Shown here: positions 8,487 through 15,203 of the stretch, one piece after another
Numbering within the stretch: position 1 is the first letter of the stretch
How the letters are laid out: each line of letters begins with the position of its first letter
Assembly: GCA_035472475.1 (NCBI GenBank)
Contig: DATIPA010000238.1
Span: 1-28,880 of the forward strand
Direction: 5' to 3'
From: JAFAXD01 sp035472475
GTDB lineage: Bacteria > Pseudomonadota > Alphaproteobacteria > Rhizobiales > Xanthobacteraceae
Length of the DNA: 28,880 bases
Translations under genes and position numbers: made by a program
Notes under the pieces: model-generated
What the model saw: the letters and a program-made list of their open reading frames with translations, nothing else
What the model was told of the DNA's origin: nothing
The model's database searches: none

Positions 8487-8582
8487 CGGCTCGGGGCCGC
8501 CTGATGCGCTTCTCGGACCGGACCGCTACCCTAATACCCGGCGCGCTCCTCGCGGGTCCTGGGGCTCCGGCGGGGATCATCC

Positions 8583-9035
8583 ATGCCCGATAACCCCGCG
8601 GGCTCGCTGCCGTCCGCGAACGGCATCGGCGCGCTGCGCTGGAAAGTCAGCATGTACCGCCGGCTACAAGATCCGGGACCGCATAGTGCGATCTCCGAAT
8701 CCTTTATCCCTATCGTGACCGTCCGCGCCGATGTTCAGCCGACCTATCCGACGACCTTCGCCGCGTCGGCGGAAGTCGACGCGCCGATCACCCACCTGAT
8801 CCGCGCGCGCTGGCTCGACTATGTCGAAAACACCTATGTGATCTTTCGCACCACCAAACGGCCGGATGAGACGTTTCGCACCGAGCTGTTTCGCGTGCGC
8901 CGGGTCAAGGAGATCGCCGGCCGCAAGCGCTTCGTCGAGATCGAGGTCGAACTGGAAAAGGTCAAGACGACCCAAGGCGACAGCGACGAAGAGCGCGAGC
9001 TACTGTTCGCCGAGAACCCGGTGCGGCTGAACTAG
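8583..9035 (+). CDS. Phage head-tail adaptor / head completion protein
   Basis: A 150-aa protein likely forming the stopper or adaptor ring between connector and tail (SPP1 gp16/HK97 gp7-like). ATG 8583 follows a GGCGGGG stretch. The core matches the family: IGALRWKVSMYRRLQDPG, a beta-rich centre (FIPIVTVRADVQP, THLIRARWLDYVENTYVIFR) and LFRVRRVKEIAGRKRFVEIE. It lies 96 bases after the connector gene; that gap contains no convincing gene. Its stop codon overlaps tail-to-tail with a minus-strand gene through the palindrome CTAG at 9032-9035. Confidence 0.84.
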   Translation: MPDNPAGSLPSANGIGALRWKVSMYRRLQDPGPHSAISESFIPIVTVRADVQPTYPTTFAASAEVDAPITHLIRARWLDYVENTYVIFRTTKRPDETFRTELFRVRRVKEIAGRKRFVEIEVELEKVKTTQGDSDEERELLFAENPVRLN

Positions 9036-9235
9036 TGATGAAACCCGAAATAGCCCAGCAGCGCGACGAGAGCAGCCATCACTGCGGCACCGGCGCCGAA
9101 GGCCGCAAAACCCAGTTTCCAAGGTTCGAAGCGCAGCAATCCGCGCTTGTAGTCGGTATCGGCTCGCTTGTTTTCGATGTCGGCTTGCATGAGTTCGATC
9201 CTCACGCGGCGCTCGTCTTGCTCAGTATAGCTCAT
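9032..9235 (-). CDS. Small single-span membrane protein, antisense to the late operon
   Basis: A 67-residue protein on the minus strand: a charged helical N-terminus (YTEQDERRVRIELMQADIEN, then KRADTDYKRGLLRFEPWK) followed by one hydrophobic segment (about residues 42-64, LGFAAFGAGAAVMAALVALL) and HH at the end. This charged-coil-plus-TM arrangement is common among small alphaproteobacterial and phage proteins of unknown function. It is the only minus-strand gene within 24 kb of plus-strand genes, so it must be expressed independently: a moron-like gene. Possible roles are exclusion, holin-like or lysis control; the sequence does not decide. The overlapping plus-strand frame in the same DNA lacks any recognisable feature. 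Confidence 0.7.
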   Translation of the reverse strand: MSYTEQDERRVRIELMQADIENKRADTDYKRGLLRFEPWKLGFAAFGAGAAVMAALVALLGYFGFHH

Positions 9236-9264
9236 AATACCGGCCGCGCTGCTAGCACATAGAC

Positions 9265-9819
9265 ATGGGCGCGCTCAAGCTCACGATCACCAACTGGGGC
9301 GAGGTGGCACTCGACAAGCGCGGCGTCGCCAAGCTGATGCGCTCGGCCGGCAACGACATCAAGACGAAGACGGCGCGAGGGTTGGCACGTGCCGTCGGCG
9401 GGGGCCGCATCTACCGCGGGGGTGGTGGTGCGGCCTACCGCGGCGCCTACCGGCCCGGACCCTATCAGGCCTCGGCACCGGGCGACTGGCCGGTCAGGGT
9501 GTCGAATTCGCTGCAGCGGTCGCTCGCGGTCCGCGTCCTGCCCTCCGGCGAGGGTTTCATGGTGCGAGCGCGACAGTTCTATGCGCTCTTCCTCGAGGCC
9601 GGCGCTCGAGGTGGCGGCAACCCCTACGGAGGCCGCGGGTTACGCGTCCGGCCGCGGGCGCGGGAGCGGCGACATCGTGGCACCGGGGGAGTGCGCACCT
9701 TGTCGCCGCGCCCGATCCTGTCGCGCACGATGCGCCAGGAAGAGCCGAACCTGCAGCGCCGCGTCCGCACCGCGCTCGATCAGGCGCTGACCTGGCGCGA
9801 AACGAAGGCGGCGATCTGA
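9265..9819 (+). CDS. HK97 gp10-like / minor tail protein
   Basis: A 184-aa basic protein in the position of HK97 gp10-like tail-completion proteins. ATG 9265. It starts LKLTITNWGEVALDKRGVAK, has a Gly-rich loop (GGGRIYRGGGGAAYRGAYRP), the common surface motif GPYQASAPGDWPVRVSNSLQ, then FMVRARQFYALFLEAGARGG and a C-terminal SPRPILSRTMRQEEPNLQRR, matching the family's 'aRP-(I/F)-L-x-x-A' ending. It probably acts at the head-tail joint or tail end. Its TGA stop overlaps the proposed CTG start of the next gene by three bases (CTGA). Confidence 0.78.
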   Translation: MGALKLTITNWGEVALDKRGVAKLMRSAGNDIKTKTARGLARAVGGGRIYRGGGGAAYRGAYRPGPYQASAPGDWPVRVSNSLQRSLAVRVLPSGEGFMVRARQFYALFLEAGARGGGNPYGGRGLRVRPRARERRHRGTGGVRTLSPRPILSRTMRQEEPNLQRRVRTALDQALTWRETKAAI

Positions 9820-10436
9820 TCATCGAAGCAACGATCGAGCACTTGCGCGCCTACTGTCCGCCGCTGGCGCGCCGCGTCGCGGGTGCTGCCGATTTCCGGC
9901 TCGGCCTGCAGAACTACAACGCCAACTTGGCGCTGCCCGCCGGCTTTGTGATCCCGCTCGATCAGGACAGCGACGGGCCGCAGAACATGGTCGGCATCTG
10001 GCAAGTGGTCAGAAAGACCATAGGCATCATCGTCGAGTTCGACGCGACACCTGACCGCCGCGGCCAAGTGCCGGCGATGAGCTACGACGCGATGGAGGCC
10101 GCGCTCTTTCACGCGCTCTTGAACTGGCTACCGATCGAATGCCGCTCGCCCAATGGTCAGGGCTACAGTTTCGTCGGAGGACGTTTTCTCGATCTCGACC
10201 GCGCGCGCCTCTTCTACCAATGGGAATTCGGCCTCGCCTACCAGCTCGACGACACCGACGGGTGGCAACCCGAGTCCGAATGGCTGCGCCGCATCGAGGT
10301 CGACATCCACAAGGCACCGCTGTCCGAGCATCCCGACCCGGCTGCGGTCGTGCACATCAACACCATGGGGACCACCTGGGACGGTGATCAGACGATCTGG
10401 GATGCCGGCCGCTCCGACTGGGATCTTGCCTGGTGA
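9816..10436 (+). CDS. Tail terminator protein (Mu gp37-like position)
   Basis: Caps the distal end of the tail tube or sheath and ends tail polymerisation. The first conventional start is TTG 9843 (197 aa), but the frame is open upstream and codes IIEATIEHLRAYCPPLARRV, matching the typical family N-terminus (I-x-x-x-I-x-x-L-(R/K)-A-x-x-P-x-L-x-x-R-V-x-G-A-A-(E/D)-F). The only plausible initiator including it is CTG 9816, overlapping the previous TGA as CTGA, for 206 aa. Later blocks are LALPAGFVIPLDQD, TIGIIVEFDATPDRRGQ, AALFHALLNWLP and RLFYQWEFGLAYQ. The gene is coupled to the next by GTGA. Family assignment is good; the CTG start is inference. Confidence 0.8.
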   Translation: MIIEATIEHLRAYCPPLARRVAGAADFRLGLQNYNANLALPAGFVIPLDQDSDGPQNMVGIWQVVRKTIGIIVEFDATPDRRGQVPAMSYDAMEAALFHALLNWLPIECRSPNGQGYSFVGGRFLDLDRARLFYQWEFGLAYQLDDTDGWQPESEWLRRIEVDIHKAPLSEHPDPAAVVHINTMGTTWDGDQTIWDAGRSDWDLAW

Positions 10437-11449
10437 CCTCGCAGATCGACGTCGCCATCCCGGTATTCGGCAACCCGACGACCGCCAGTGTGCGCGACAA
10501 CTTCGCCGTCGCCGCCGACGAGATCACCGCGCTGCAGGACGCGCTCGCCGAGATGGAGATCGGCGGACAGGGCCCAGCCGGACCGCAGGGACCGCCCGGA
10601 CCGCCGTCCACTGTGCCAGGGCCGCCCGGACCGCAAGGCCCACAGGGACCGCAAGGCGAACCCGGAGCGGATGGTGACATAGGATTGACCGGCGATCCCG
10701 GACCCGTCGGTCCGCCGGGACCAGACGGTGAGCCCGGACCAGTCGGCCCGGAGGGACCGCAGGGACCACAAGGGCCGCAAGGGCAGACCGGGCCGCCGGG
10801 ATCGGGCGAAGGTGGTGAAGGCATACCGGGACCGGAAGGGCCTGCCGGACCCGCCGGTCCGACCGGACCCGCCGGCCCGCAGGGACCGCCCGGAGAAGAC
10901 GGCGCAGACGGGTTAGACGGTGAAGATGGATCTCCCGGCGAGACGGGGCCGCAGGGACTCCAGGGTCCAGCTGGTGCAACTGGACCTCCCGGCCCAGACG
11001 GTACGACCGGAGCACCAGGTGAGACCGGACCGGCCGGACCAGCCGGCGCCGAAGGTGAGCCGGGACCGGACGGCGAGACCGGGCCGCAGGGACTGCCCGG
11101 CATTGACGGCAGCACCAGCCGCACCGTCTCGTGGCTCGCCGGCGCCAATCCGGCCGGCGGCACGATACTCCTCGCCGACCGAGCGATGACCATCACCAGC
11201 ATCACCGGCGTCGTCGAGGTCGCCAACGGCGCGGCTGCCGGTGTCACGGTCGTCAAGGCTGCCAACAACACGCCGTTGTCGGCCGGTACGCCAATCCACA
11301 ACGTAGCGTTCGACGCCAACGGTAGTGCCGGGATCTACCAGACCGGAATACCAAGCCTCACTACCCTGAACCCGGGCGAGCGGCTCGGGCTGATCACCAG
11401 CGGCACGTTTGGCGCCTCAGTCGGCAGCGTCACGGTGACCGTCCAATGA
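10433..11449 (+). CDS. Collagen-like virion fibre protein
   Basis: A 338-aa three-part protein. Residues 1-45 form a phage-fibre-type head (VAIPVFGNPTTASVRDNFAV, then ADEITALQDALAEME) that could trimerise as a coiled coil. Residues about 47-222 are nearly continuous Gly-X-Y triplets rich in GPQ, GPP, GPA and GEP, with two short breaks (PPSTVPG and GSGEGGEG), predicting a collagen triple helix of about 55-60 triplets. The last about 115 residues (SRTVSWLAGANPAGG onward) look beta-rich. Start GTG 10433 overlaps the terminator gene stop (GTGA). Such proteins form stalks on virions. It lies between homologues of Mu 37 and 38, an unusual spot, and is coupled to the next gene by ATGA. Confidence 0.9.
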   Translation: MTSQIDVAIPVFGNPTTASVRDNFAVAADEITALQDALAEMEIGGQGPAGPQGPPGPPSTVPGPPGPQGPQGPQGEPGADGDIGLTGDPGPVGPPGPDGEPGPVGPEGPQGPQGPQGQTGPPGSGEGGEGIPGPEGPAGPAGPTGPAGPQGPPGEDGADGLDGEDGSPGETGPQGLQGPAGATGPPGPDGTTGAPGETGPAGPAGAEGEPGPDGETGPQGLPGIDGSTSRTVSWLAGANPAGGTILLADRAMTITSITGVVEVANGAAAGVTVVKAANNTPLSAGTPIHNVAFDANGSAGIYQTGIPSLTTLNPGERLGLITSGTFGASVGSVTVTVQ

Positions 11450-12084
11450 TCCTGCTCAGCACCAGTGCCATTCCCCTTGGTGAAGGTTGGTCACTTCTCG
11501 ACTACACCAGTGCGAGCGGTGTCGGGGCAGGGAGTATCGCCACGACCTCCCCCATCGATACGACAGATGCGGATCTGCTGGTTGCCGTAACACAGTCGTA
11601 TTCTACGACTACTCCAATGATTGACAGCAAAAGCAATATTTGGCTGACGGGTGTCGTCAGCCCCCACCCCTTCACGATCGTTTGCATATTCTATTGTCAT
11701 CGCGGCATCGTAGGTATCGAACATAGCTTTACGTGGTATGGGGATTATGGGGCGCTCCAAATTCTGGCGTTTAAGGGATCAGCAGCAAACCCGGCAGACC
11801 AAGTAAATTCTGAGTATCTCCAAGATGCCGCAACTATTCAGCCCGGTTCTATTATACCTTCACAATCAAATTCTCTGATCGTCTCGGGTTGTTGTAACAA
11901 CCAAAATGTATATTCTATAGACAGCGGCTTCGAAATCACAAACACTATACCCAATGTTGGAGCCCTAACCATGGGCGGAGCTGCCGCATATCTTTTGCAA
12001 CCCGATGCTGTCGCCGTCAATCCGACCTGGACAATCCAGCCGGCTGGAGTTGCTGCTGCAATTATGTCTTTCACAGGAGCTTGA
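11446..12084 (+). CDS. AT-rich beta-sandwich protein, candidate receptor-binding tip
   Basis: A 212-aa protein from ATG 11446 (ATGA overlap with the collagen-like gene). By hand count 11581-11940 is 169/360 GC (47%), far below neighbouring genes, which points to separate acquisition. The pattern IDTTDADLLVAVTQSYSTTT, MIDSKSNIWL, VCIFYCHRGIVGIEHSFTWY and ALQILAFKGSA resembles a repeated bacterial/phage beta-sandwich motif of the form 'TTGADLLVV...DSKGNTW...YC..P.VG..HTFT...I.V.AFSG'. I recognise that pattern but not a named function. Linkage to the collagen-like stalk suggests a surface adhesin or lectin-like tip. Confidence 0.72.
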   Translation: MILLSTSAIPLGEGWSLLDYTSASGVGAGSIATTSPIDTTDADLLVAVTQSYSTTTPMIDSKSNIWLTGVVSPHPFTIVCIFYCHRGIVGIEHSFTWYGDYGALQILAFKGSAANPADQVNSEYLQDAATIQPGSIIPSQSNSLIVSGCCNNQNVYSIDSGFEITNTIPNVGALTMGGAAAYLLQPDAVAVNPTWTIQPAGVAAAIMSFTGA

Positions 12085-12085
12085 C

Positions 12086-12547
12086 ATGGCCGACGATCGC
12101 TTGCTCGCCGCATACCCGCGCCAGCCCGTGGTGCGGGACCGCAATTTCTCGGGACTGGTGCATTGGGCGGGCTATACCGCGTCATTGCCGATCCCCGAGG
12201 AGCGGCCGACCGAGGACTGGGTACGCCTGCGGATCGTCGCCGAGCGGCTGCCCACACAGGCCCAGAACTATGTCGAGCGCACATTGAGCTTTTTTCTGCA
12301 AGATCCGACGACCGTGACCAATATCCGGCAGTTCTTGAACCCGTGGAACGACGAAGGCACCGAGGTCGCGCTGTCGGCGCAGATCGAAGGCATCATCGGC
12401 AGCTTCATGCCGCGCTTTGCCCGGTTCGATGTCTCGGATGCGCAGATCGACGCGTGGTATGTGAGCCACGGTTTCGACGCGCCCGGCGCGCCCATTGAAC
12501 CCGCCGAACCCGCTGAACCCGATCCTATGACGAGGAGGCGCAAATGA
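12086..12547 (+). CDS. Hypothetical protein in tail region
   Basis: A 153-aa protein. I set the start at ATG 12086 because AGGAG at 12075-12079 precedes it by six bases; the upstream in-frame ATG at 12005 lies within the preceding gene. The sequence (WAGYTASLPIPEERPTEDWV, LPTQAQNYVERTLSFFLQDP, DVSDAQIDAWYVSHGF) looks helical and ends with a low-complexity PAEPAEPDP linker. No known family recognised. GC and coupling (ATGA) to the gp38-like gene suggest it belongs to the tail module rather than to the AT-rich cargo before it. Confidence 0.7.
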   Translation: MADDRLLAAYPRQPVVRDRNFSGLVHWAGYTASLPIPEERPTEDWVRLRIVAERLPTQAQNYVERTLSFFLQDPTTVTNIRQFLNPWNDEGTEVALSAQIEGIIGSFMPRFARFDVSDAQIDAWYVSHGFDAPGAPIEPAEPAEPDPMTRRRK

Positions 12548-12729
12548 GAGTGAAACCCGCACCGCAGCGCATGGTGCGCGATCCGCTGACCAACCAGCTC
12601 CTACCCGAGGACGGGCGCGAGGTGCCCGACAATCAATTCTGGCGGCGCCGGATTCGCGACCGTGACGTCGTGATTGTCACCGCCGCGCCGGCACCGACTG
12701 CGCCGCCGCCGCAGAGGAGAGCCGAGTAA
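12544..12729 (+). CDS. DUF2635 / Mu gp38-like small protein
   Basis: A 61-residue protein with the DUF2635 pattern: MRVKPAPQRMVRDPLTNQLL, PEDGREVPDNQFWRRRIRDR and DVVIV, followed by an Ala/Pro tail. In Mu-like phages this small gene sits immediately before the sheath gene, as here. Its role is unknown; it may assist sheath or tail assembly. The start overlaps the previous stop (ATGA) and its TAA shares one base with the sheath ATG (TAATG). Confidence 0.85.
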   Translation: MRVKPAPQRMVRDPLTNQLLPEDGREVPDNQFWRRRIRDRDVVIVTAAPAPTAPPPQRRAE

Positions 12730-14201
12730 TGGCAATCCAATTCACTTATTACCCCGAGAGCAACCGGGTTCCCGGCATCTTTGTCGAGATGGACCCGAGC
12801 CAAGCCAATACTGCGCTGACACTGCAGCGCAGCCTGTTGCTCGGCCAGATTACCGAGGACGGTGCGGCGACGCCGAACACGCCGCTCGAGGTCGAGTCGG
12901 TGGTGCAGGTGCAGCAGATGTGCGGGCGCGGCTCGATCCTCGCGCAGATGGCGACCAACTATCTCGCCGGTGACAATTTCGGCGATCTCTGGCTTTTGCC
13001 GCTGGCCGATGACGAGGCCGCGATGGCGGCACATGGCGAGCTCGCGATCACCGGCCCGTCGACCGCCGCCGGCACGCTGAACCTCTATCTCGGCGGCATC
13101 CGCGTCCGCATCCCGGTCTATGCCGCCGATACCGCCGCGGCGATCGCGACCAGCATCCGCACCGCAATCAACGCCAATCTCGATCTCGCCGTGACCGCCG
13201 CGGGCACCACCAACACGGTGGCGCTGACCGCACGCAACAAGGGCGAAGCGGCCAACGACATCGACATCCGACTGAACTATCTCGGCCAGGCCGGGGGCGA
13301 AGCGACACCCGCCGGCGTCGAGATCGCGATCACGCCGATGTCGGGCGGCACCGCAAACCCGGAGATCGCCGACGGGCTCGCGAACTTGAGCGACCAGACC
13401 TTTGATTTCATCGTGACGCCGTACACCGACACCGCCAATCTCGACATGATGAAGTTCTTTCTCGACGACCACCAAGGCAGGTGGTCATGGGAGCAGATGC
13501 TCTATGGCGGCGCCTTCAGCGCCTACCGCGGAACCTTGGGCCAGTGCACCTTTTTCGGCACTCGGCGCAACGATCAGCACATGAGCATCATGGCGTTCAA
13601 CGACAGTCCCGATCCCGCCTGGGTGTGGGCGGCGCAGATCGGCGCCTTCTCGGCGTCGAGCCTGCGGGTCGATCCGGGTCTGCCGCTGCAGTATATCGGC
13701 ACGCAGCTGAAGGCGCCGCCGCTGCAGTCGCGCTGGATCTTGGGCGAGCGCAACACATTGCTGTTCGACGGCATGTCGACCTTCCGGGTCGGCGATGACG
13801 GCAGCGTCATCATGGAACGCATGCGGACGACCTATCAGCGCAATGCAGCCGGTGCCGATGACGACAGTTATCTCGACACCGAAACCATGTACGGGTTGAT
13901 GTACGTCGCGCGAAACTTGGCGAATTACTTGCTGACCCGCTACGCGAGGAAGAAGCTGGTCAGCGACCAGACCCAGATCCTGGCCGGTTCGAACACGGTC
14001 AACGCGCTGATGATCAAGGCTTCGACGATCGCCGCCTATCGGGCGCTCGAAGCCACCGGTTTCGTACAGAACAGCACGATCTTCGCCAAGGCGATCGTCG
14101 TCGAGAATGCCGGCCGCGGGCTGGTCAAGATCCTGGCACCCGTCGACCTGGTCAACCAACTGCGCCAGATCGCGATCCTGCTGCAATTCCGCAAGAGCTA
14201 A
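12729..14201 (+). CDS. Contractile tail sheath protein (Mu gpL-like)
   Basis: Polymerises around the tube and contracts during injection. The 490-aa protein has the Mu gpL/COG4386 outline: FTYYPESNRVPGIFVEMDPS at the start, GQITEDGAATPNTPLEVESV, an inserted beta-rich domain (about residues 95-215, TLNLYLGGIRVRIPVYAADT and ALTARNKGEAANDIDIRLNY), FDFIVTPYTDTANLDMMKFF and the C-terminal assembly domain (RTTYQRNAAGADDDSYLDTE, MYGLMYVARNLANYLLTRYA, NQLRQIAILLQF). The presence of a sheath makes the virion a myovirus despite its HK97-type head. Confidence 0.95.
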   Translation: MAIQFTYYPESNRVPGIFVEMDPSQANTALTLQRSLLLGQITEDGAATPNTPLEVESVVQVQQMCGRGSILAQMATNYLAGDNFGDLWLLPLADDEAAMAAHGELAITGPSTAAGTLNLYLGGIRVRIPVYAADTAAAIATSIRTAINANLDLAVTAAGTTNTVALTARNKGEAANDIDIRLNYLGQAGGEATPAGVEIAITPMSGGTANPEIADGLANLSDQTFDFIVTPYTDTANLDMMKFFLDDHQGRWSWEQMLYGGAFSAYRGTLGQCTFFGTRRNDQHMSIMAFNDSPDPAWVWAAQIGAFSASSLRVDPGLPLQYIGTQLKAPPLQSRWILGERNTLLFDGMSTFRVGDDGSVIMERMRTTYQRNAAGADDDSYLDTETMYGLMYVARNLANYLLTRYARKKLVSDQTQILAGSNTVNALMIKASTIAAYRALEATGFVQNSTIFAKAIVVENAGRGLVKILAPVDLVNQLRQIAILLQFRKS

Positions 14202-14212
14202 CGGAGGCGCTC

Positions 14213-14575
14213 ATGCCCTGCGAAAGACTGGCCGGGGTCACCGGTCTTACGATCGACGGCACCGCCTACATGGTGGTGTCGGACGTCACCTGGTCGCCCG
14301 CCCGGTGGCGCCGCGAAACCCTCGTCGGCCTCGACAGCGTGCACGGCTTTTCCGAGGTGCCGCTACAGGGCTACATCGAGGCCACACTCAGAGACTCGGG
14401 CGCGATCAGCGTCGGCGATTTCAACGAGATGCGTTGCGTCGAGGTGCTCGTGACCCTCGCCAACGGCAAGGTCGTCGGCGGCGCCAATTTGTGGAACACG
14501 ACGGCGCTCGAGGTGCGCGCCGCGGAGGGGACCTTTCAGGTGCGCTTCGACGGCACCGACGTCGCGGAGCAATAA
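14213..14575 (+). CDS. Tail tube protein (Mu gpM-like)
   Basis: Inner tube subunit, 120 aa, from ATG 14213 with ACGGAGG about six bases upstream. The Mu gpM/PF10618-type pattern is clear: RLAGVTGLTIDGTAYMVVSD, WSPARWRRETLVGLDSVHGF, PLQGYIEATLRDSGAISVGD and NGKVVGGANLWNTTALEVRA. It directly follows the sheath, the invariant order in Mu-like tails. Confidence 0.93.
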   Translation: MPCERLAGVTGLTIDGTAYMVVSDVTWSPARWRRETLVGLDSVHGFSEVPLQGYIEATLRDSGAISVGDFNEMRCVEVLVTLANGKVVGGANLWNTTALEVRAAEGTFQVRFDGTDVAEQ

Positions 14576-14578
14576 CCC

Positions 14579-14923
14579 ATGCAATCGCTCGAAACCCGCG
14601 GCAATGGCGAGATTGCCGAACCCGGCGGCGACGAGCCGCGGGTCCTCGACATCGAACTCGACCCGCCGATCGAGTGGAACAACAAGACGTATGAGACGCT
14701 GCACCTCGAAGAGCCGACCGCGCACATGGTCGAGCGCGCCGAGCAGGAACTCGCCGGCAACATGAGCGTGCACGCGCTGCGCAAATATCAGATCGCACTG
14801 GTCAGCCACGCATCCGGGCAGCCGCGCCAGGTGATCGAGCGCATGCGCATCTCGCAGGTCCGCGAGGCCGCCGATTTTTTATCGCGCTTTATCGGCGGTG
14901 GCCAAGCAACTGGCGAGAGTTGA
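14579..14923 (+). CDS. Tail assembly chaperone, short (zero-frame) form
   Basis: A 114-aa protein of the Mu gp41/P2 E type that chaperones the tape measure protein during tail assembly. Recognisable blocks are LDIELDPPIEWNNKTYETLH, EEPTAHMVERAEQELAGN and QIALVSHASGQPRQVIERMR. The last part carries the slippery heptamer at 14875-14881, so ribosomes that do not shift finish this form at TGA 14921-14923, while shifted ribosomes make the extended form. Position between tube and tape measure is the expected one. Confidence 0.9.
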   Translation: MQSLETRGNGEIAEPGGDEPRVLDIELDPPIEWNNKTYETLHLEEPTAHMVERAEQELAGNMSVHALRKYQIALVSHASGQPRQVIERMRISQVREAADFLSRFIGGGQATGES

Positions 14924-15054
14924 CCGCTGATCTGGCGCGCTGGTGGCATTGGGGACCGCAGGACGCATGGTCGCTGACCGGGACGCAGCTCCTCTGGTGG
15001 CTCGATCAAGCCAATCGCATCGGTGCGCGCGAACAGAACCGAGACCGCGAATAG
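14579..15054 (+). CDS. Tail assembly chaperone, -1 frameshift extended form
   Basis: Predicted product of -1 ribosomal frameshifting at 14875-14881, equivalent to lambda gpGT, P2 E+E' or Mu gp41/42. The first 101 codons are shared with the short form. After the slip, reading resumes at 14881 and adds 57 residues to TAG 15052-15054: RRWPSNWRELTADLARWWHW, then GPQDAWSLTGTQLLWWLDQA, then NRIGAREQNRDRE. This segment matches the Trp-rich 'L-x-W-W-H-W-x-P-x-x-x-W-x-L-x-x-x-E-L-x-W-W' pattern of such extensions and has no start codon and ribosome site of its own that would replace the shift. Total 158 aa. The frames, heptamer and stem are seen directly; the efficiency is unknown. Confidence 0.87.
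14875..14881 (+). promoter_or_regulatory. -1 frameshift slippery heptamer T TTT TTA
   Basis: In the zero frame of the chaperone gene the codons are GAT TTT TTA, so the heptamer T TTT TTA has the exact X XXY YYZ phase. It is the same heptamer used by HIV-1 gag-pol. Slippage re-pairs both tRNAs on TTT TTT and leads into the 57-codon extension. Confidence 0.88.
14891..14931 (+). promoter_or_regulatory. Frameshift-stimulating stem-loop
   Basis: Bases 14891-14899 (ATCGGCGGT) pair with 14923-14931 (ACCGCTGAT) to give nine consecutive pairs including one G-U. The stem starts nine bases after the heptamer, the usual spacing for a stimulator. Inside the loop, GCCA 14901-14904 and TGGC 14911-14914 can form a small second hairpin. 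Pairing was derived by hand. Confidence 0.7.
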
Positions 15055-15062
15055 ATGGTGGC

Positions 15063-15177
15063 GCGATGCGTCGTGATGAGTCGCGGGGCGGTGCGGAGCG
15101 TGACGAAGCGAGGCGATGCGTTGAGCGGCGGTGCGACGTGTTGCGACGCGGTGTGGTGCGAAGCGCAGCGGCGCGAC
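15063..15177 (+). repeat. Degenerate pentanucleotide array B, (GCGNN)23
   Basis: The gap between the chaperone extension and the tape measure gene holds 23 contiguous five-base units in constant phase: 17 are exact GCGNN (GCGAT, GCGGT, GCGAC and others) and six have one mismatch in GCG (for example GTGAT, GAGTC, ACGAA). Array A at 3533-3637 has the same unit inverted. An open plus-strand frame runs through it, but its Arg/Ala/Cys-rich translation is a by-product of the repeat. A normal ribosome site (AGGA, 15191-15194) for the tape measure gene follows. Confidence 0.82.
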
Positions 15178-15203
15178 GACGGAAGAGCGTAGGATAGCCT
15201 GAT

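Noticed and set aside
8504..8593. 29-codon plus-strand ORF in the gap before the head-tail adaptor, ending 8 bases after that gene's ATG
   Set aside because: No ribosome site or recognisable sequence; it is the tail end of a frame that shadows the connector gene. A coupling leader is possible but unsupported.
10357..11319. 320-codon minus-strand ORF with Gly-Pro-Ser repeats
   Set aside because: Mirror image of the collagen-like coding repeat; GGNCCN triplets read as GP on both strands.
15055..15197. Arg/Cys/Ala-rich frame through array B as a possible protein
   Set aside because: The five-base repeat phase explains the peptide pattern; a period of five rotates through the codon frame and no start or ribosome site fits.
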